64,000 bases of DNA from Phlyctochytrium arcticum. Lineage: Eukaryota > Chytridiomycota > Chytridiomycetes > Chytridiales > Chytridiaceae. The notes below the pieces were generated by a model. That model made no database searches and had not been told where the DNA came from. It saw only the letters and a list, made by a program, of their open reading frames with translations. This document shows, in pieces, positions 33,043-44,361 of the stretch (position 1 is the first letter of the stretch; every line of letters starts with the position of its first letter). Location: the NCBI GenBank assembly GCA_025602905.1, contig JAHLKI010000035.1, forward strand, positions 62,001-126,000. The letters run 5' to 3'. Made by a program: the position numbers and the translations under genes.

Positions 33043-34773
33043 TGCTGCGGTTTTTTTCTGTTTTCGGGAAAAGACTATTAATGCGGAGATCCAGGTACGA
33101 GACTTTTTGCTAATGGCCAAGAAGGATCTATCTCAGTAAGATTTCTCCATTCCATTTCTGCGATGTCACTCCCATTGAAAGCCCGGTCACGTGATGATCG
33201 GGGTTCGAATTTGTTTTGTTTTTTTGGCGCAAGATCCTCCGCGGTTGCGGCCCAAGATCATCTTGCTCAAGATCATCCTGGCCAAGATCATCCAAAGCCA
33301 GGAGCAATGCGTTCCAAGACTACGAGACAACACTGATGCACTGAGGCAGAGATGGAGGGCGGGGAATGAATTTCGTGGATAGTATTGGGAGCAGCCACAG
33401 ACACTATTGCCCAATGTTCAAGGTTTTGGAGCAAGGTTGGCTCCAATCTGCATCAACTGGCCAGCAGTACCAACAAGAGGATTGGCGAGTTTGACCGGAT
33501 GGTTACTGCACGACGGCGAACTATTGCATGCATTGAGAAGACTTGGCTCCCGTACAACGAACGCTTTGTTTACATTGGCAACACCTTCCTGTTTGCCATG
33601 TCGTCCCACTACCACGACCAGAATTATATGTCTCAGCATCATCACCATGTTACCGAACGTTCATGCCGATTGATGACTTGGAGGTTACCAGCGACATGTT
33701 GCTACAGGCTCAAGCTAAAGCAGAAAACCTCCACTCTCTCTTGTTGACTGCCAAGATTGACAATTGCTCCAATCAATCCTACCCTGTCGTTCCCCCACAT
33801 ACCTACAATGCCGAAACACGTGCCCTCGAAAAGCACAGTTGTTAGGGGAGCGGGAAGCGAGCGGCCACTACGTGGTCATATGAAGTCAGTTTTGAGAAAT
33901 CGAAAAGCTACGACACTCAAAGTGGGTTCAAGTTATGCAGTTCTGATTAAATCATCCATACTGACCAAAAGATGTTAGGCAAAACGATCATTTCGTTGCG
34001 TTCTGTATTTCACGGGAGTTGCTGCGTTGCATTTGTCGGCCATTTCATCCTCCTCGTATCCCGACTCTTGCTCCACTCTGGCCCTGTCATTGGTTGTGCC
34101 AGTGTCAGGTTCAACTGTATGTTGGTCAAGCCCACCGTTTTCGAGCCAGATGCATGATTTGCAAACATTGTGTTGAAAAGACTGATGCACAAGCCTGGCT
34201 GGACTTTTACACACCCTTTCTGCCAGGATTTCAAACTTCAAGTCCATCTTCCCCACCAAACCAACAAAATCCTATTGGGCATCCACCTACTCCATCCCCC
34301 TCCCCAGAACCATTCCTCCACTTTGTCATCTTGAGCAGAGTAGCGTGGCGGGAAACGGACAACCGCGACAGTTGTTGGATGCAACAAAAGAGACAACGGC
34401 CGGTTTTGCGAGTCAGCACCGCTCAACACCGCAACGGCTGCGGGAAGCATATCGCTCCATCGGACGGACCCGGTCACTTTTAAAGACTCTCACCAGCTCT
34501 GAATGTCACTGTACGTGCCTTTTTTGCCTTTAGTCATTGCAGGACTTAACAGATTCAATTATAGCAGGGAAAGTTTTCGACTGTATCAAAGCCTATGTCA
34601 AAGGATGCTGCATTGGATTGGTTGCTGAAAGCGACCGCCAAACGCTTCTAGAGCTGGATTGCAATAGCCACCAAGGGGTTGCGACGGATGAGGGCGGTGG
34701 GAATGGAGATCCGGGACATTCAACTCCTGATACAATTCAAGTTGGCTGAAGGGGACATTGGAAAGCAGACAGA
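33043..34773. other. Gene-poor stretch upstream of transposon relic
   Basis: No ORF with a recognised domain. A short imperfect repeat of CAAGATCATC units occurs at about 33230-33295. Bases 33043-33200 probably hold the promoter of the mitochondrial-protein gene, with a palindromic CACGTG at 33188-33193. The rest looks like decayed mobile DNA. Confidence 0.5.
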
Positions 34774-35690
34774 TTGACAGGTTTTTTGACGGCCATTGAA
34801 AGCTCGCGGTACTTGAGCGATCGCAGCGAGCGCAGATTTGCCGCAAAGGAGTTCTTCCAGGCTGATGGTCCCTTTCACAACATGCACCATGAACAGTTCC
34901 GTGTGAAATTCCGGACGGATCGCGCATCTATGGAAAAACTTGTTGAGAAGATTCAAAATCGTCCTATCTTCTAGAACGACAGCAGCAACGCCCAACTCCC
35001 CGTCCTCTACCAGACCGCCATTGCGCTAAACCGGCTGGGAACCAGTGGAAATGGGACTGGTGTCGTGGCAATGTCCACCAATTTTGGGATTGGTGTGGGC
35101 TCGGTCATCAATTATACCGATCGGGTGGTTGAGGCCATCGTCGACACTTGCGCGGATGAATTCTTGGTTTGGCCGGATGCCGCAAGGCGGCGAGAGATTG
35201 GAGCAGTCCTAGTGGCGGAAGGTTTTCCGGGTTGTGTGTGGTTCGTGGATGGCACCACGCTGCCATTAGCATTTAAGCCAATGCCTAGACGGCGAGGTAC
35301 AATTTGATAGAAAGAAAAGGTGAGAAAGTTGACGGCTTGTCCTGTATGGCTCTTAGAAACTGATTGCGCTCGCCCCTTCCTCAAAAATAGATATTCTATC
35401 AACATGCAGGTGATTTGCAATTGCGACCGACGCATCATTGGGATTAAGGTCGGCCGTCCGGGGTCGGCTCATGACAGCATGGTCTACAAATCCATGACGA
35501 TGCATACCCGCCCGGATGTGTGTTTCTCCCCTGGCGAGTATTTGCTGGGTGATTCCGCGTACGCCTTGGGACCGAACATGATCCCAAATTACAAATCGCC
35601 AGCGGCCAACCTTAGGATCAACGCGGACTACAATTACGTGGCCGCCAAATGCCGTATGCGGAACGAACACTGCATTCCATGTGTACGTTG
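34774..35690 (+). pseudogene. PIF/Harbinger-type DDE transposase relic
   Basis: Recognisable DDE_Tnp_4 (Harbinger) transposase. Blocks in order: LYQTAIALNRLGTSGNG, FVDGTTLPLAFKPMP (first catalytic Asp), EVQFDRKK, YSINMQVICNCDRRIIGI, GRPGSAHDSMVY, LLGDSAYALG (second Asp) and RMRNEHCI (Glu). Lesions: TAG at 34972-34974 and a one-base frame change near 35293. Between RKK and RYSINMQ is an intact-looking intron, 35320-35390 (GTGAGA...AATAG), restoring the frame. After RMRNEHCI the similarity ends, so the C-terminus is missing. No partner Myb/SANT ORF and no terminal inverted repeats were found. Dead copy, but young enough for most codons to read. Confidence 0.85.
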
Positions 35691-36894
35691 ACCCAGCGCA
35701 TCTGTTGCAAGTTCATGATCTACGACCACGATTGTCAGACTGACGAAGACTGACAACGGTAGAAGTTGCACCAAACATCCCGAACGGGTGCGGTGGTTCT
35801 CTAGCTGAACTTGATGTGCGTGCTTTCCATCAGCACCCTCAGTCCCGTCATTCAATGCTGGAGCAGTATCGGTTGTCAATCTGCGCAGGCTCTGGGTTTT
35901 CGTGTCGCCATTTTTTATCCATCGCTGTTTTCGTCTCTGCTTTCATCTTTGTCTTTGTCCGATTTGTCGTTCGACTGGGAGCAACATAGATGCCTCCGGC
36001 AGAACAACTTGGGCACGTAGGAACACTCCTCTACCATCACTTTTTGTGCGACATGCAGATGATCTGAGGCACCTTCGAGCGGGGTTTCACAAGAGTACTA
36101 TCTTCGATGACATGTCTTTCTGTGGTGACCTGGAAGGTCGGGGCGCTTGGCCAAGGACAAGACAGATTCATTTAGTTGACTGGGATGTTGGTAGTTGAGG
36201 ATATAGTCGGCCCCTGTGGATGTGGAAAGACAACTTGGGCACGTAGGAACGCTTCTCGACCATCACGTGCGACATACAGCGGAATTGTTCAACATTCGGA
36301 TTTGTCCACTCCAAATTGAGGCATTCATTGAGCAACAACAAGGCCCAAAAACTAGTGTTCATCAAAACAAACTACGCAGCATTGGCATTCACGTCTATTT
36401 TGAAACCCAGTGTACAGACGGAAGTGATAGGAAATCTGCAAGGAATGCCGCCCCCACCACCTGCCAAACAACTTCAACTTTCGGAGATGTGGAAAACGGC
36501 CATCCCACAAGCGTCAGCGCACAGCCCAAGGAAAGAAAGGACCAATCGACAGTTCTTGCAATTCCGGGAAGTAGACCCAGAGGACGTCACCCGCGCGGAT
36601 ATGAATGGGTCGGAGCACCGTCTCCCAATAAAGACCTTACAATTCCAGCAAACCCTACCGGCATGACGATGCGACCTTGCGAACCTGCCCGCTAGTAACC
36701 ACGCTTCTTTTCAACGCAGACCAAGAAAGCCGTATCATGAAATCCCCACTGTGTAGATTTTAGACTGCAGTTTTAGTTTTGTAGTACTGCAAATTAGTCT
36801 ATAGTCGTCGTCACCCAATCTTTATGTCACGAATTATATAAAATGCTGCATGTGTACCACTGTTGCGGTGACTGCCGTGGAAGTATCAGAAATT
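35691..36894. other. Decayed mobile DNA and 3' flank of metallopeptidase gene
   Basis: Frames at 36216-36695 and 36316-36666 overlap each other in different registers and show no domain. A ~60-bp duplicated segment occurs at about 36000-36060 and 36227-36285 (shared CAACTTGGGCACGTAGGAAC, then CACCATCAC-like sequence), reading QLGHVGTLL in one frame. It may be a remnant of the second Harbinger gene or of its terminus. Confidence 0.45.
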
Positions 36895-39345
36895 TTAAGC
36901 ATACAAAATCGCCAACCGATCTAATAGGTCACCATTCTCTCCTACCATCCCTACAACCCGATATCCCTTCGGCGCCTGCAACTCAAACCGCGACTCTCCA
37001 CCTTGGCCACCCACCCATCCCAATGACCGTTCCTGGCGGGTACGGTCATTCATCACGAAAATCTCCAGGCCGTCCAACCACCAACCCGCCCGGCCCATTA
37101 TCCGCGATATGGATTCGGAAGGGTTGATTTGGAGGATGTGAGCGGGTGCGTCTTGAGACCCGAAACTTTGACCTGTGCCGTCCGAGAAGTTGGCCGAGAC
37201 GCCGTGAATGTATAAACCGTCCGAGTAAATTATGAGCGAGTCGAGGTGGGGTGTGGCTCCTGACCCCAAGAGTAATGAAAAATGATGACGGTCGCCAGCC
37301 GACCTGGCTTCTCCCACATAGGCACTCTTGTACACGTCTGGGAAGCCCGGTAAGCTAAAATGGGCGTCTCTACAATACGCCATGAAATCATCTATGCGAT
37401 TGGATTCTTGGTTGTAGCATGTTACTTGAACTGCTAGTTTGCGGGATGTGTTTTCGAGTTGGTCTTGTACAGTTTTGGGAGGGGAGATGAGTAAATCCCG
37501 AGGCGGGGTGACCCCATCTTCTTGCACAAAACTGGTCCATTCGACCAGCCCCTTATGCTCCACTTCCCATTCGACAAGAGCGATCCCGGCCGAGCCATGC
37601 ACTGATATCCCGTCACGCGTCGCGTAGATGGCGGGGGCGCCAGGTGTGGTGCGGTGACTGTCATCCGTATCGGTTGGTAACCGCAAACATGGATGGATCC
37701 GGAAACGGACCATATCAACAGGATGCCAATGGGCGCCTGCTTCCTGCTCCGGCGTGATTCCGCGCAACTCGCTCCCCGGCCGGCGTTCCAGCGACATAAA
37801 AGGTCTGCGCAGTCCGTTAGATTTTCAGAGAGTTCATGTATGATAGCCAAACCAAAACCATACCGATTGAAATCATTGAATCCACGGGCCATGATGCCAC
37901 TGCCTGAATGGGTACATGTCAAGGCATGTCCAACCTCGTGCAAAAATGCGCCAGAGCCGATACAGAATGCTTTATATGCTATCCCCGTTTCGCCATTATC
38001 GTTGGCCAACCGGGCCGGGTCTATCGGTGTCGTATCTAAAAGGCATCGGTCCATGTCTTCGATACTCCCAGGCCAGCCATGCATGAGATGAGATCTACAG
38101 ACATTGTTATCTCAGGTCGTCAATCTTGGAAAATCTGCGTGAGGCCCCCTTACCCAAAAATACCCAACCGTCGATGCCCTGCCCCTCCGCCCAGAGCCGT
38201 ATGTGCTCGTATTGAGTTCACTTCAGGATCCCAGTGACTATCCATAATGAGTCCTGCCACAAAGCAAGGGGAATCGAAAGGCGCACTAAAGTCTTGCAGT
38301 GCGTCCATAAAGACGGAGAAAAAATCGTGATATCCACAATTTGAATCTTCATCATTGTCATTGTCTTCAATCTGGTCGCTGCATGAGGTAGGATCGTTGG
38401 GGATTTGGGTGGATGTGGGTGGTTGGGTCGTGCTTGTTGAGGTGGGGGGAGGTTTATCCTTGGGCACGCGGGGAATTCCCACGGAGCGCAGCTGTTTTTT
38501 TGTCAGCGGTATCCTTGCAACGTAGATTCTACCGAACGTATTTAAATTGGGAAAGACGACTGCTACACTGAAATTGCTTACTGTGCAGTGTTGCGCTCAT
38601 CCTCCACATCTGCGTCCGACAATGTATCTATCAACGCGAAGATTTTTAAGAGATTGAATTTCCTGGTCTCCAAGATTATAGTCAACGAACCTGGCAAGAG
38701 GGATTCATCTAACCGAAAAGTTCGTCGCCCAAAACCGCTTCTCCACATCTGCTCGGCCGTAAATGCTTGCCACATATCTATATGGTAGCTATAATTTAGC
38801 AATTTGGAGTGTCAGACCATCATGCGTTTTGGCGCTGTACATGCAGACATGCGAAACCTCCGGAAGGCTTCTTTACGAAAGTCAATGCCGGCTTGCGAGA
38901 CCGGAACGTCGAATTCAAAGTCGCTGTCGTTTGCCACCATTATCACGAGTCGTAAGGGCGGGTTGTCCAGGAGAGGGTTGTAATGGATCTTGATGAACGT
39001 AGAAGAACCTTTATCCAGATGCTCAAGGTCCTTTGATGCATCAGGTTGATCGTCCAAGTTGACACTGCTGAAGGCAACCTCGAGATGATTTTCGCCGGGT
39101 TCTAGGACCGCCAGAGCTTTCCAGACTCCATCCGTGCATCGAAATCGTTGTGGGGGAAATGAAGAGTTGTTGTTTTTCAGCACTACGTTAGCATTTTGTT
39201 GTGGATACGGGGCATTTTGATGCAGTGGATCAATGAGTGTCCCGTAGATGAGAAGCACCCGTTGATGCACTGTTTCTCCATCTGAAATGCTGGATATATC
39301 TACGCGTGGTTGCGTCGCATTCGACATGATGTTTATATTGGACAT
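36895..39345 (-). CDS. Zinc metallopeptidase with jacalin-like domain (Yil108w family)
   Basis: Putative peptidase of the family that includes yeast Yil108w (Pfam 'Putative peptidase family', PF12044). Exons 38849-39345, 38691-38788, 38582-38627, 38154-38528, 37864-38094 and 36895-37804 give 718 aa (Yil108w 696). Visible: WQAFTAEQMWRSGFGRRTFR, LGIFGSHLMHGWP, the zinc site FLHEVGHALTCTH (HExxH...H), then GIMARGFNDFNR. The C-terminal ~150 residues look jacalin-like, with GWVGGQGGESRFELQAPKGY then GENGDLLDRLAILY. A poly-Pro/Thr/Asp-rich insert (about 38330-38450) interrupts the middle. The splice after NR (GTATGG...CGCAG) is required to keep frame. Substrate unknown. Start taken at the first ATG, with another Met six codons on. 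It shares a ~1.4 kb divergent region with the C2H2 factor gene. Confidence 0.87.
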
Positions 39346-40716
39346 TTACGCGTCGGCCGTTGTTCAAACTGCAAAACCTCATTCATAACAGTCATAACTA
39401 TGATAGCTTGTGTAACGTTTGCCGAATAATTGCATCTTGCATGACCGAAAATATGCCTGGATTCTCCCGAGTTTTGCCAGAGCTACTACTATGAATGAAT
39501 TATCTTATTGTTTGTGGATTTACGCTCTTGAATATGGTTCCGAAGCCGGTTTCCACAACCGCTTCCCGCACGGTTGTTGACTGAACTAAAAAAGACTTTA
39601 GATTTTTTGCATAGGACTCTGGCGTGGTTTGAAAACATCCAAGTTGCAACCATCGATACATCGATACGAACCAACAATAACATCAATGAAAAAGCCATAG
39701 CAAAGCTGCAAAAAGCTTGCTGCGAGATTTATTCGAGCGGAATTTTGGCAGCATGAGTCAGTCTCGAAAACGCCTCCGGGGTTTTTAGAAAATGAGGCGT
39801 CGCGCGCCGCCGCCTGCCGCCGCCTCGCCGCTGCTCCCAAACTTCTTTCTCCGTTTTTGCAGCCAGCAGCATTGCGCAAACCCCGCCATTAGCACTTTTG
39901 TACCAGACATTTTACATTGACAATTTGGATCTGGAGATCTATCAGCATAGAACAGCACTTACCCTTTGTCGACGTGTCAGCACCAGCAAGGCTAAAAGAC
40001 AACTCCGGAAGCTGCTCGGAAGAAAAAAAACCAGTCCTTTGTTTGTTGTGGTGAGTCTCGTCGTATTAGTGCTTATTCCAAAGCAAAAGAACTCATGCAA
40101 TGTTGCTCAAGAAAGTACAGCAGTAGAATTGGGCTCAGGACCTTTGGGAAAAGACGCTCTGGTTTTATACACGGGGGCCCTTTTGTCTGTCCGCTGCAAT
40201 AAAGTGCCTGGCCGCTCCTTGGCCGCTTGCCGCACCGAATTGACCGTTGGCCCCGGGCCCTATTAGCTTGCCTATCCTGCGACAAGGGACCTTCATACAC
40301 ACATTGACTTTCGAACGCCACGGTTGGCCGTTGCAAGTCAGACAATCCCGACGTCGTCGCAGCAAGCAAGTAGCTGGTACTCGGTAATAGTAGTAGCAGT
40401 CGAGGTAAAGTGACAGTCGCTGCGCTTTCATTTCCGTGGGATGGTTGCTTACGCCAGCCTTTAGGTTCTCGTTGAGATCCGCCTGTTCGCGAAACAAACG
40501 ATCTAGTCCATAGAGTTAGACCTACTAGATCACGAACAACATAGATCTCCGCTCGTAAAACACCCTGCTGCTCCTCCCAAGTCATCAAGCTCCGCCTCCT
40601 CCAGTCATCATCTACATTACCGTGTCGCTCACCAACCTGCGAATGGAAAATTGACCCGTGGCAGCATCTAGTCTCTCTTTTTTCCCGCTGCTTTGCCAAT
40701 CAAGAGCCGGTTTTTA
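39346..40716. promoter_or_regulatory. Divergent intergenic region, metallopeptidase / C2H2 factor
   Basis: 1.37 kb without a supported gene. Short ORFs at 39898-40266 and 40073-40699 overlap on opposite strands and lack motifs. A GC-rich GCCGCCGCCTGCCGCCGCC stretch sits at about 39808-39830. Long regulated upstream regions are common for transcription-factor genes, so part of this is probably 5' UTR and promoter of the downstream factor. Confidence 0.45.
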
Positions 40717-42933
40717 ATGTCATCCTATACCCAACTGGTGTCGCCGTCGGCGGGCACCCATCCACATCAATTTCATCAGCAACACCCCCACTATGCTCAA
40801 CACCAATCACAAATCTACCAAAACCCCAATCATGCTCATCTCATGCCATCAAATATGCTTTTGCCATCACCATCTTCCAATCTCTTTGAGCGGAGTATGA
40901 ATGCGCTCGTCTCCAATTTCAAAGGATCGGTTGGCGAGTTTGGTGAATATGACTCGTACTTGACCTCCGGGCCCACCGGTCTGGGAGACGAGGATTTGTT
41001 GGGGTTGATGGGCAATCAGGAGCAACAGCAACATGACCAAAACCAGCCACAATCTAGTTCAAATGACCAGCAAGATCCCAATAGTGATCTACCTCCATTG
41101 TCCCCAAATAGTGAACAATATTACAACTTGGACCAACAAAACATGAACGCGAGCTCCTTGCTGACTCCGGGCGGTTCCTTGCGTCACGACGTCTTTATGT
41201 CGCAGTCGGAATTCAACGGTGCCCAATTCGAAGGTGCCGGTGGGCCAATGGGTTCCTATCCCGGGGACATCATGTCGGATGAGGCCATTGCAGACCTGAA
41301 AAACCCCGCATTTGACTATATCGTTGGTTCTTTCTTGGACACCATTGAGAGCATGACTCCATCCAGCTCCTTTGCGTATGGCGGATTTGGCGATATCAAA
41401 ACCAATCCAAATCCGGCACCACCCAACGAAAAGCCCGTCGAATTCAATCAAGATATGCTGCTACTGAATTTCGATGATGTCGCGTCGAATCTGGCCATCA
41501 AAAACACCAATACCCCGACAGTAGACATTCCACCGCCACCCGCCGAAATCTTTAACAACAATAGTAGCTATAACTTAAATACCCCACCTAGCATCAACAC
41601 CAATGACCTCTATCAGCAGCAGCCACGACCACAATCACCTGGTAAAGCGGCTGGTCGCGGATCGCCTCTGAAGAACTCGGCAAGGAGCTACCGGTCGTCC
41701 CCTCTCCAACAGCGAATCGGCTCGCCACCTTCGTCACGAAACATCCACCGCTCATCATCCCCGGCATCATCTCAGCGTCCACCCTCGGCATCTACATCCA
41801 ATGCTTCGCCTACTCGCAACCCCACACTACGCGTCCTACAGCAGTCTCACTCATTTCATAACCTGCCTTCGTCGTCGCAAGGCAATGGACCACAGCAGCA
41901 GCAGCAGCAGCCATCATATGGTGCACAAGGTCAGTCTCCACAGCCTTATGCGCGCTCACAGAGCAGTCCATCCTTGCACAATCAATCACCACATCAACCC
42001 AACTCTGGCATGCCACCGCAACATCGTCATACGCCCTCCTTGGCAGAACCACCCATCATTCGTTCTCATGGTCCCCCACAACCCAACCAAGGACCACCTC
42101 AAATGGTTTCAGTGGGCATGCCGATGATGGGTATGCCAATGCAGATGGGAATGGCCATGCCTATGGTTCCTGGAATGGTTCCCATGGGAATGCCACCAGG
42201 GATGGCTATGAGTATGCCGATGATGCAGCCACAGATGATGGCACCGTACGGTCCTCCTGGTCCAGGAAGTCCACACCCACATCAAGGCATGCAACCCATC
42301 TTTACGTGCAATATCGCGAATTGCAAAAAGGTGTTTCACAAATACACTACCTTGTCACAACACATGGCTGCCGTCCACAATCATCATTTACCGCCGCAAC
42401 CCATGCCACCACCTCACCCTTACATGCAACCTGGACCCGGACACCCGCCACATATGCTTCAGCAGCAACATCAGCAGCAACAACAACAACTACAACATCA
42501 ACAACAACAACAGCAGCAGCAGCAGCAACAGCAGCAACAACAACAGCAACAGCAGCAGCAACAAGGTGCAGCATCATCCGCCGCAGCTGCCGCGTCAAAA
42601 GCCAAGCCGTTTCGCTGCGAAATGTGTCCTCAAACCTTTTCCCGCTCCCATGATCTTAAACGCCACTACTACATCCACACGCAAGAAAAGCCCTATCGCT
42701 GCAAACGGTGCGGAAAAGGGTTCAGTCGACGCGACGCGCTGCGACGGCACGAACGGTCGGTCGCCGAAGGCAAAAAGGTTCATTGTCATGTTGGGCCTGA
42801 TGGTGCCCCGGCTGGAGCGGGCAATGATGACGAAGAAGAGGACGTGGACGCGGATGAAGATACTCAGGCTACACCCGGCGCTGAAGATCGAGCCACCCCC
42901 GCAGCGGACGCTTCGCAGGCAGAAACTGACTAG
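40717..42933 (+). CDS. Poly-Q C2H2 zinc-finger transcription factor
   Basis: Intronless, 738 aa from ATG 40717; the frame is open further upstream but without an ATG. Low-complexity Gln/Asn/Pro/Ser/Met-rich N-terminal 520 residues probably form the activation region, with a Met-Pro-Gly rich run (about 465-515). Three C2H2 fingers: an atypical one CNIANCKKVFHKYTTLSQH (about 530-555), then, after a poly-Gln tract encoded by CAA/CAG repeats at 42463-42563, a tandem pair CEMCPQTFSRSHDLKRH and CKRCGKGFSRRDALRRH (about 631-685) joined by the TxEKPYR linker. The SRSHDLKRH/SRRDALRRH pattern resembles fungal Crz1-type DNA-binding pairs, but orthology is not established. Acidic C-terminus. AATAAA at 42958 lies 25 nt past the stop. 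Poly-Q length may vary between strains. Confidence 0.9.
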   Translation: MSSYTQLVSPSAGTHPHQFHQQHPHYAQHQSQIYQNPNHAHLMPSNMLLPSPSSNLFERSMNALVSNFKGSVGEFGEYDSYLTSGPTGLGDEDLLGLMGNQEQQQHDQNQPQSSSNDQQDPNSDLPPLSPNSEQYYNLDQQNMNASSLLTPGGSLRHDVFMSQSEFNGAQFEGAGGPMGSYPGDIMSDEAIADLKNPAFDYIVGSFLDTIESMTPSSSFAYGGFGDIKTNPNPAPPNEKPVEFNQDMLLLNFDDVASNLAIKNTNTPTVDIPPPPAEIFNNNSSYNLNTPPSINTNDLYQQQPRPQSPGKAAGRGSPLKNSARSYRSSPLQQRIGSPPSSRNIHRSSSPASSQRPPSASTSNASPTRNPTLRVLQQSHSFHNLPSSSQGNGPQQQQQQPSYGAQGQSPQPYARSQSSPSLHNQSPHQPNSGMPPQHRHTPSLAEPPIIRSHGPPQPNQGPPQMVSVGMPMMGMPMQMGMAMPMVPGMVPMGMPPGMAMSMPMMQPQMMAPYGPPGPGSPHPHQGMQPIFTCNIANCKKVFHKYTTLSQHMAAVHNHHLPPQPMPPPHPYMQPGPGHPPHMLQQQHQQQQQQLQHQQQQQQQQQQQQQQQQQQQQQQGAASSAAAAASKAKPFRCEMCPQTFSRSHDLKRHYYIHTQEKPYRCKRCGKGFSRRDALRRHERSVAEGKKVHCHVGPDGAPAGAGNDDEEEDVDADEDTQATPGAEDRATPAADASQAETD
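42463..42563 (+). repeat. CAA/CAG microsatellite encoding poly-glutamine
   Basis: Mixed CAA and CAG codons encode an almost uninterrupted Gln run of about 30 residues, with Leu and His interruptions at its start. Mixed codons indicate selection for Gln or old age rather than fresh expansion. Confidence 0.85.
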
Positions 42934-43326
42934 TCGCCGTCGTCTTGAACAAACTTTAATAAACCAAATTCCCCCCTCTCAACATGAAAACCATCTGTAC
43001 ATTACATCTCTATCGTCCTAAATCTGTTCCCTATCGTGGCTCGTTTTATTTCATACGCCTAGAAAAGCCCAAGCCTCCACCCATTGTTTTTTTCTTCTTT
43101 TTATTCATTGATATCCCTCTTTTTACCTTTGTTCCTTTTCTTCTAATGCAATTTCGGACTGCGTACGCTCACCTAAGGGTAATGTGCTTTTACAAATTCA
43201 AAATTCCGGGTCTAAGTATGTACAAGGAGACATGATACGTCAAAGGGAAGGAAGTAAGTACAAAGAATATACTACAACTAAGGTTTGCGGGCATGTATAT
43301 GACATTCGTGAAATTAGAGAGGCGCT

Positions 43327-44361
43327 TTAGGACCCTGGAGATTGCTGGACAATATATGTATTTGATGTGGATGCTGATGAAAGGTTTGTGCGCACATATG
43401 CTGGCAAGGGGCGTTGCGGGTCATCAACTCCCGAATCTTGTTCGGTGTTTTGTAGTGGATGAGGTTGCTCAGAGTTGAATGGGTCTTCTGGTCCTTTGCC
43501 ACGACCATCTTCAGTGCCGGATTTCTTGTCCACCTTTTTTACGCCATCTGCTCCGGCTTTGGCCATAGCGACAAACGTACTGATAGGTGTGGTGATTGCA
43601 CCCAGGAAGAACGTAGACACTCCCTTGTATATCTGAGGAGCCGGCCAGTCCCCAACCGGATTCCCGCTAGCTAGTCCTGGCCACAAAGCACATGCAAGAC
43701 TGACACTGATTCCCCAAGCCAAAGGTAAAACCAGCAAAGAGAGAACCAGGCCCCGAAGAAGCGATTGGATAATGTACTGAAATCGATCTGCCCCCTTATG
43801 CCCAGGCCCGAAAATGTCCAGAGAAGGCCCACCAAAGAACCAACCAAGAAGGCCAGTTGAGGGAAGAGGGATTCCCGCCCGAAAGTGGAGATCCCCTTCG
43901 CCGGCCTCTGATGGCTGAAATCCCTTTCCCACGCCGCCAGGTTTGACCTGCGCAGTCGTGTTTGTTCCTAAGCCGGGATTATATGCAGGAAGAGGAGCAA
44001 CCATTCCCTTTCTGATGTCTCCATAGACAAGTCCCGCGTCGATAACCCATGTCAGGATCCCCTGGACCAAAACCGTAATGGCCGTATCTCCGGCAATAGT
44101 TTTCGGTAACGCAAACAGAGAGATGGGTTCAACGGCTTTTCGATACATGGCAACGGCGATTCCAAAGTTGATTGCTGCGTCCAGAATGCCGGCGCCTATT
44201 GAATGCATAATGACAATGTACAAGGTCTGTCGTGTCGTCAAAGCGCGGAGAAGTCCACGCTGACATTTCCATGGTCCGGCGTGAGAGTTGGTATTTGCAG
44301 AGTCGGATGGTTGGTAGACAGCATCATTCTGGGGCCCGCGGTCTGGTGAAGCGACGCTCAT
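43327..44361 (-). CDS. DUF2456-like fungal membrane protein
   Basis: 344 aa, intronless, start ATG at 44361. About four hydrophobic segments: LYIVIMHSIGAGILDAAINFG, TAITVLVQGILTWVIDAGLVY, LLRGLVLSLLVLPLAWGISV, and STFFLGAITTPISTFVAM. The first two, with intervening LFALPKTIAGD, match my memory of the fungal DUF2456 family (TLYxIxxxHxIGAGxxxxAINFGxAxxMY). Function unknown. The C-terminal ~80 residues are charged and disordered. The gene is divergent from the BEACH gene, with 420 bp between start codons. Confidence 0.7.
   Translation of the reverse strand: MSVASPDRGPQNDAVYQPSDSANTNSHAGPWKCQRGLLRALTTRQTLYIVIMHSIGAGILDAAINFGIAVAMYRKAVEPISLFALPKTIAGDTAITVLVQGILTWVIDAGLVYGDIRKGMVAPLPAYNPGLGTNTTAQVKPGGVGKGFQPSEAGEGDLHFRAGIPLPSTGLLGWFFGGPSLDIFGPGHKGADRFQYIIQSLLRGLVLSLLVLPLAWGISVSLACALWPGLASGNPVGDWPAPQIYKGVSTFFLGAITTPISTFVAMAKAGADGVKKVDKKSGTEDGRGKGPEDPFNSEQPHPLQNTEQDSGVDDPQRPLPAYVRTNLSSASTSNTYIVQQSPGS

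Noticed and set aside
33190..33215. GGGTTCGAATTTG B-box-like word
   Set aside because: No acceptor stem or A box upstream, so not a tRNA.
36216..36695. 159-codon ORF downstream of the Harbinger relic
   Set aside because: Overlaps another frame of similar length, has no motif and begins in a duplicated segment. Treated as decayed mobile DNA.
38568..38581. 14-nt GTAAGC...TTTCAG 'intron' in the metallopeptidase gene
   Set aside because: Too short to splice. A 53-nt intron with the same donor and a CGGTAG acceptor keeps the frame and gives the conserved-looking NTAQIYVAR.
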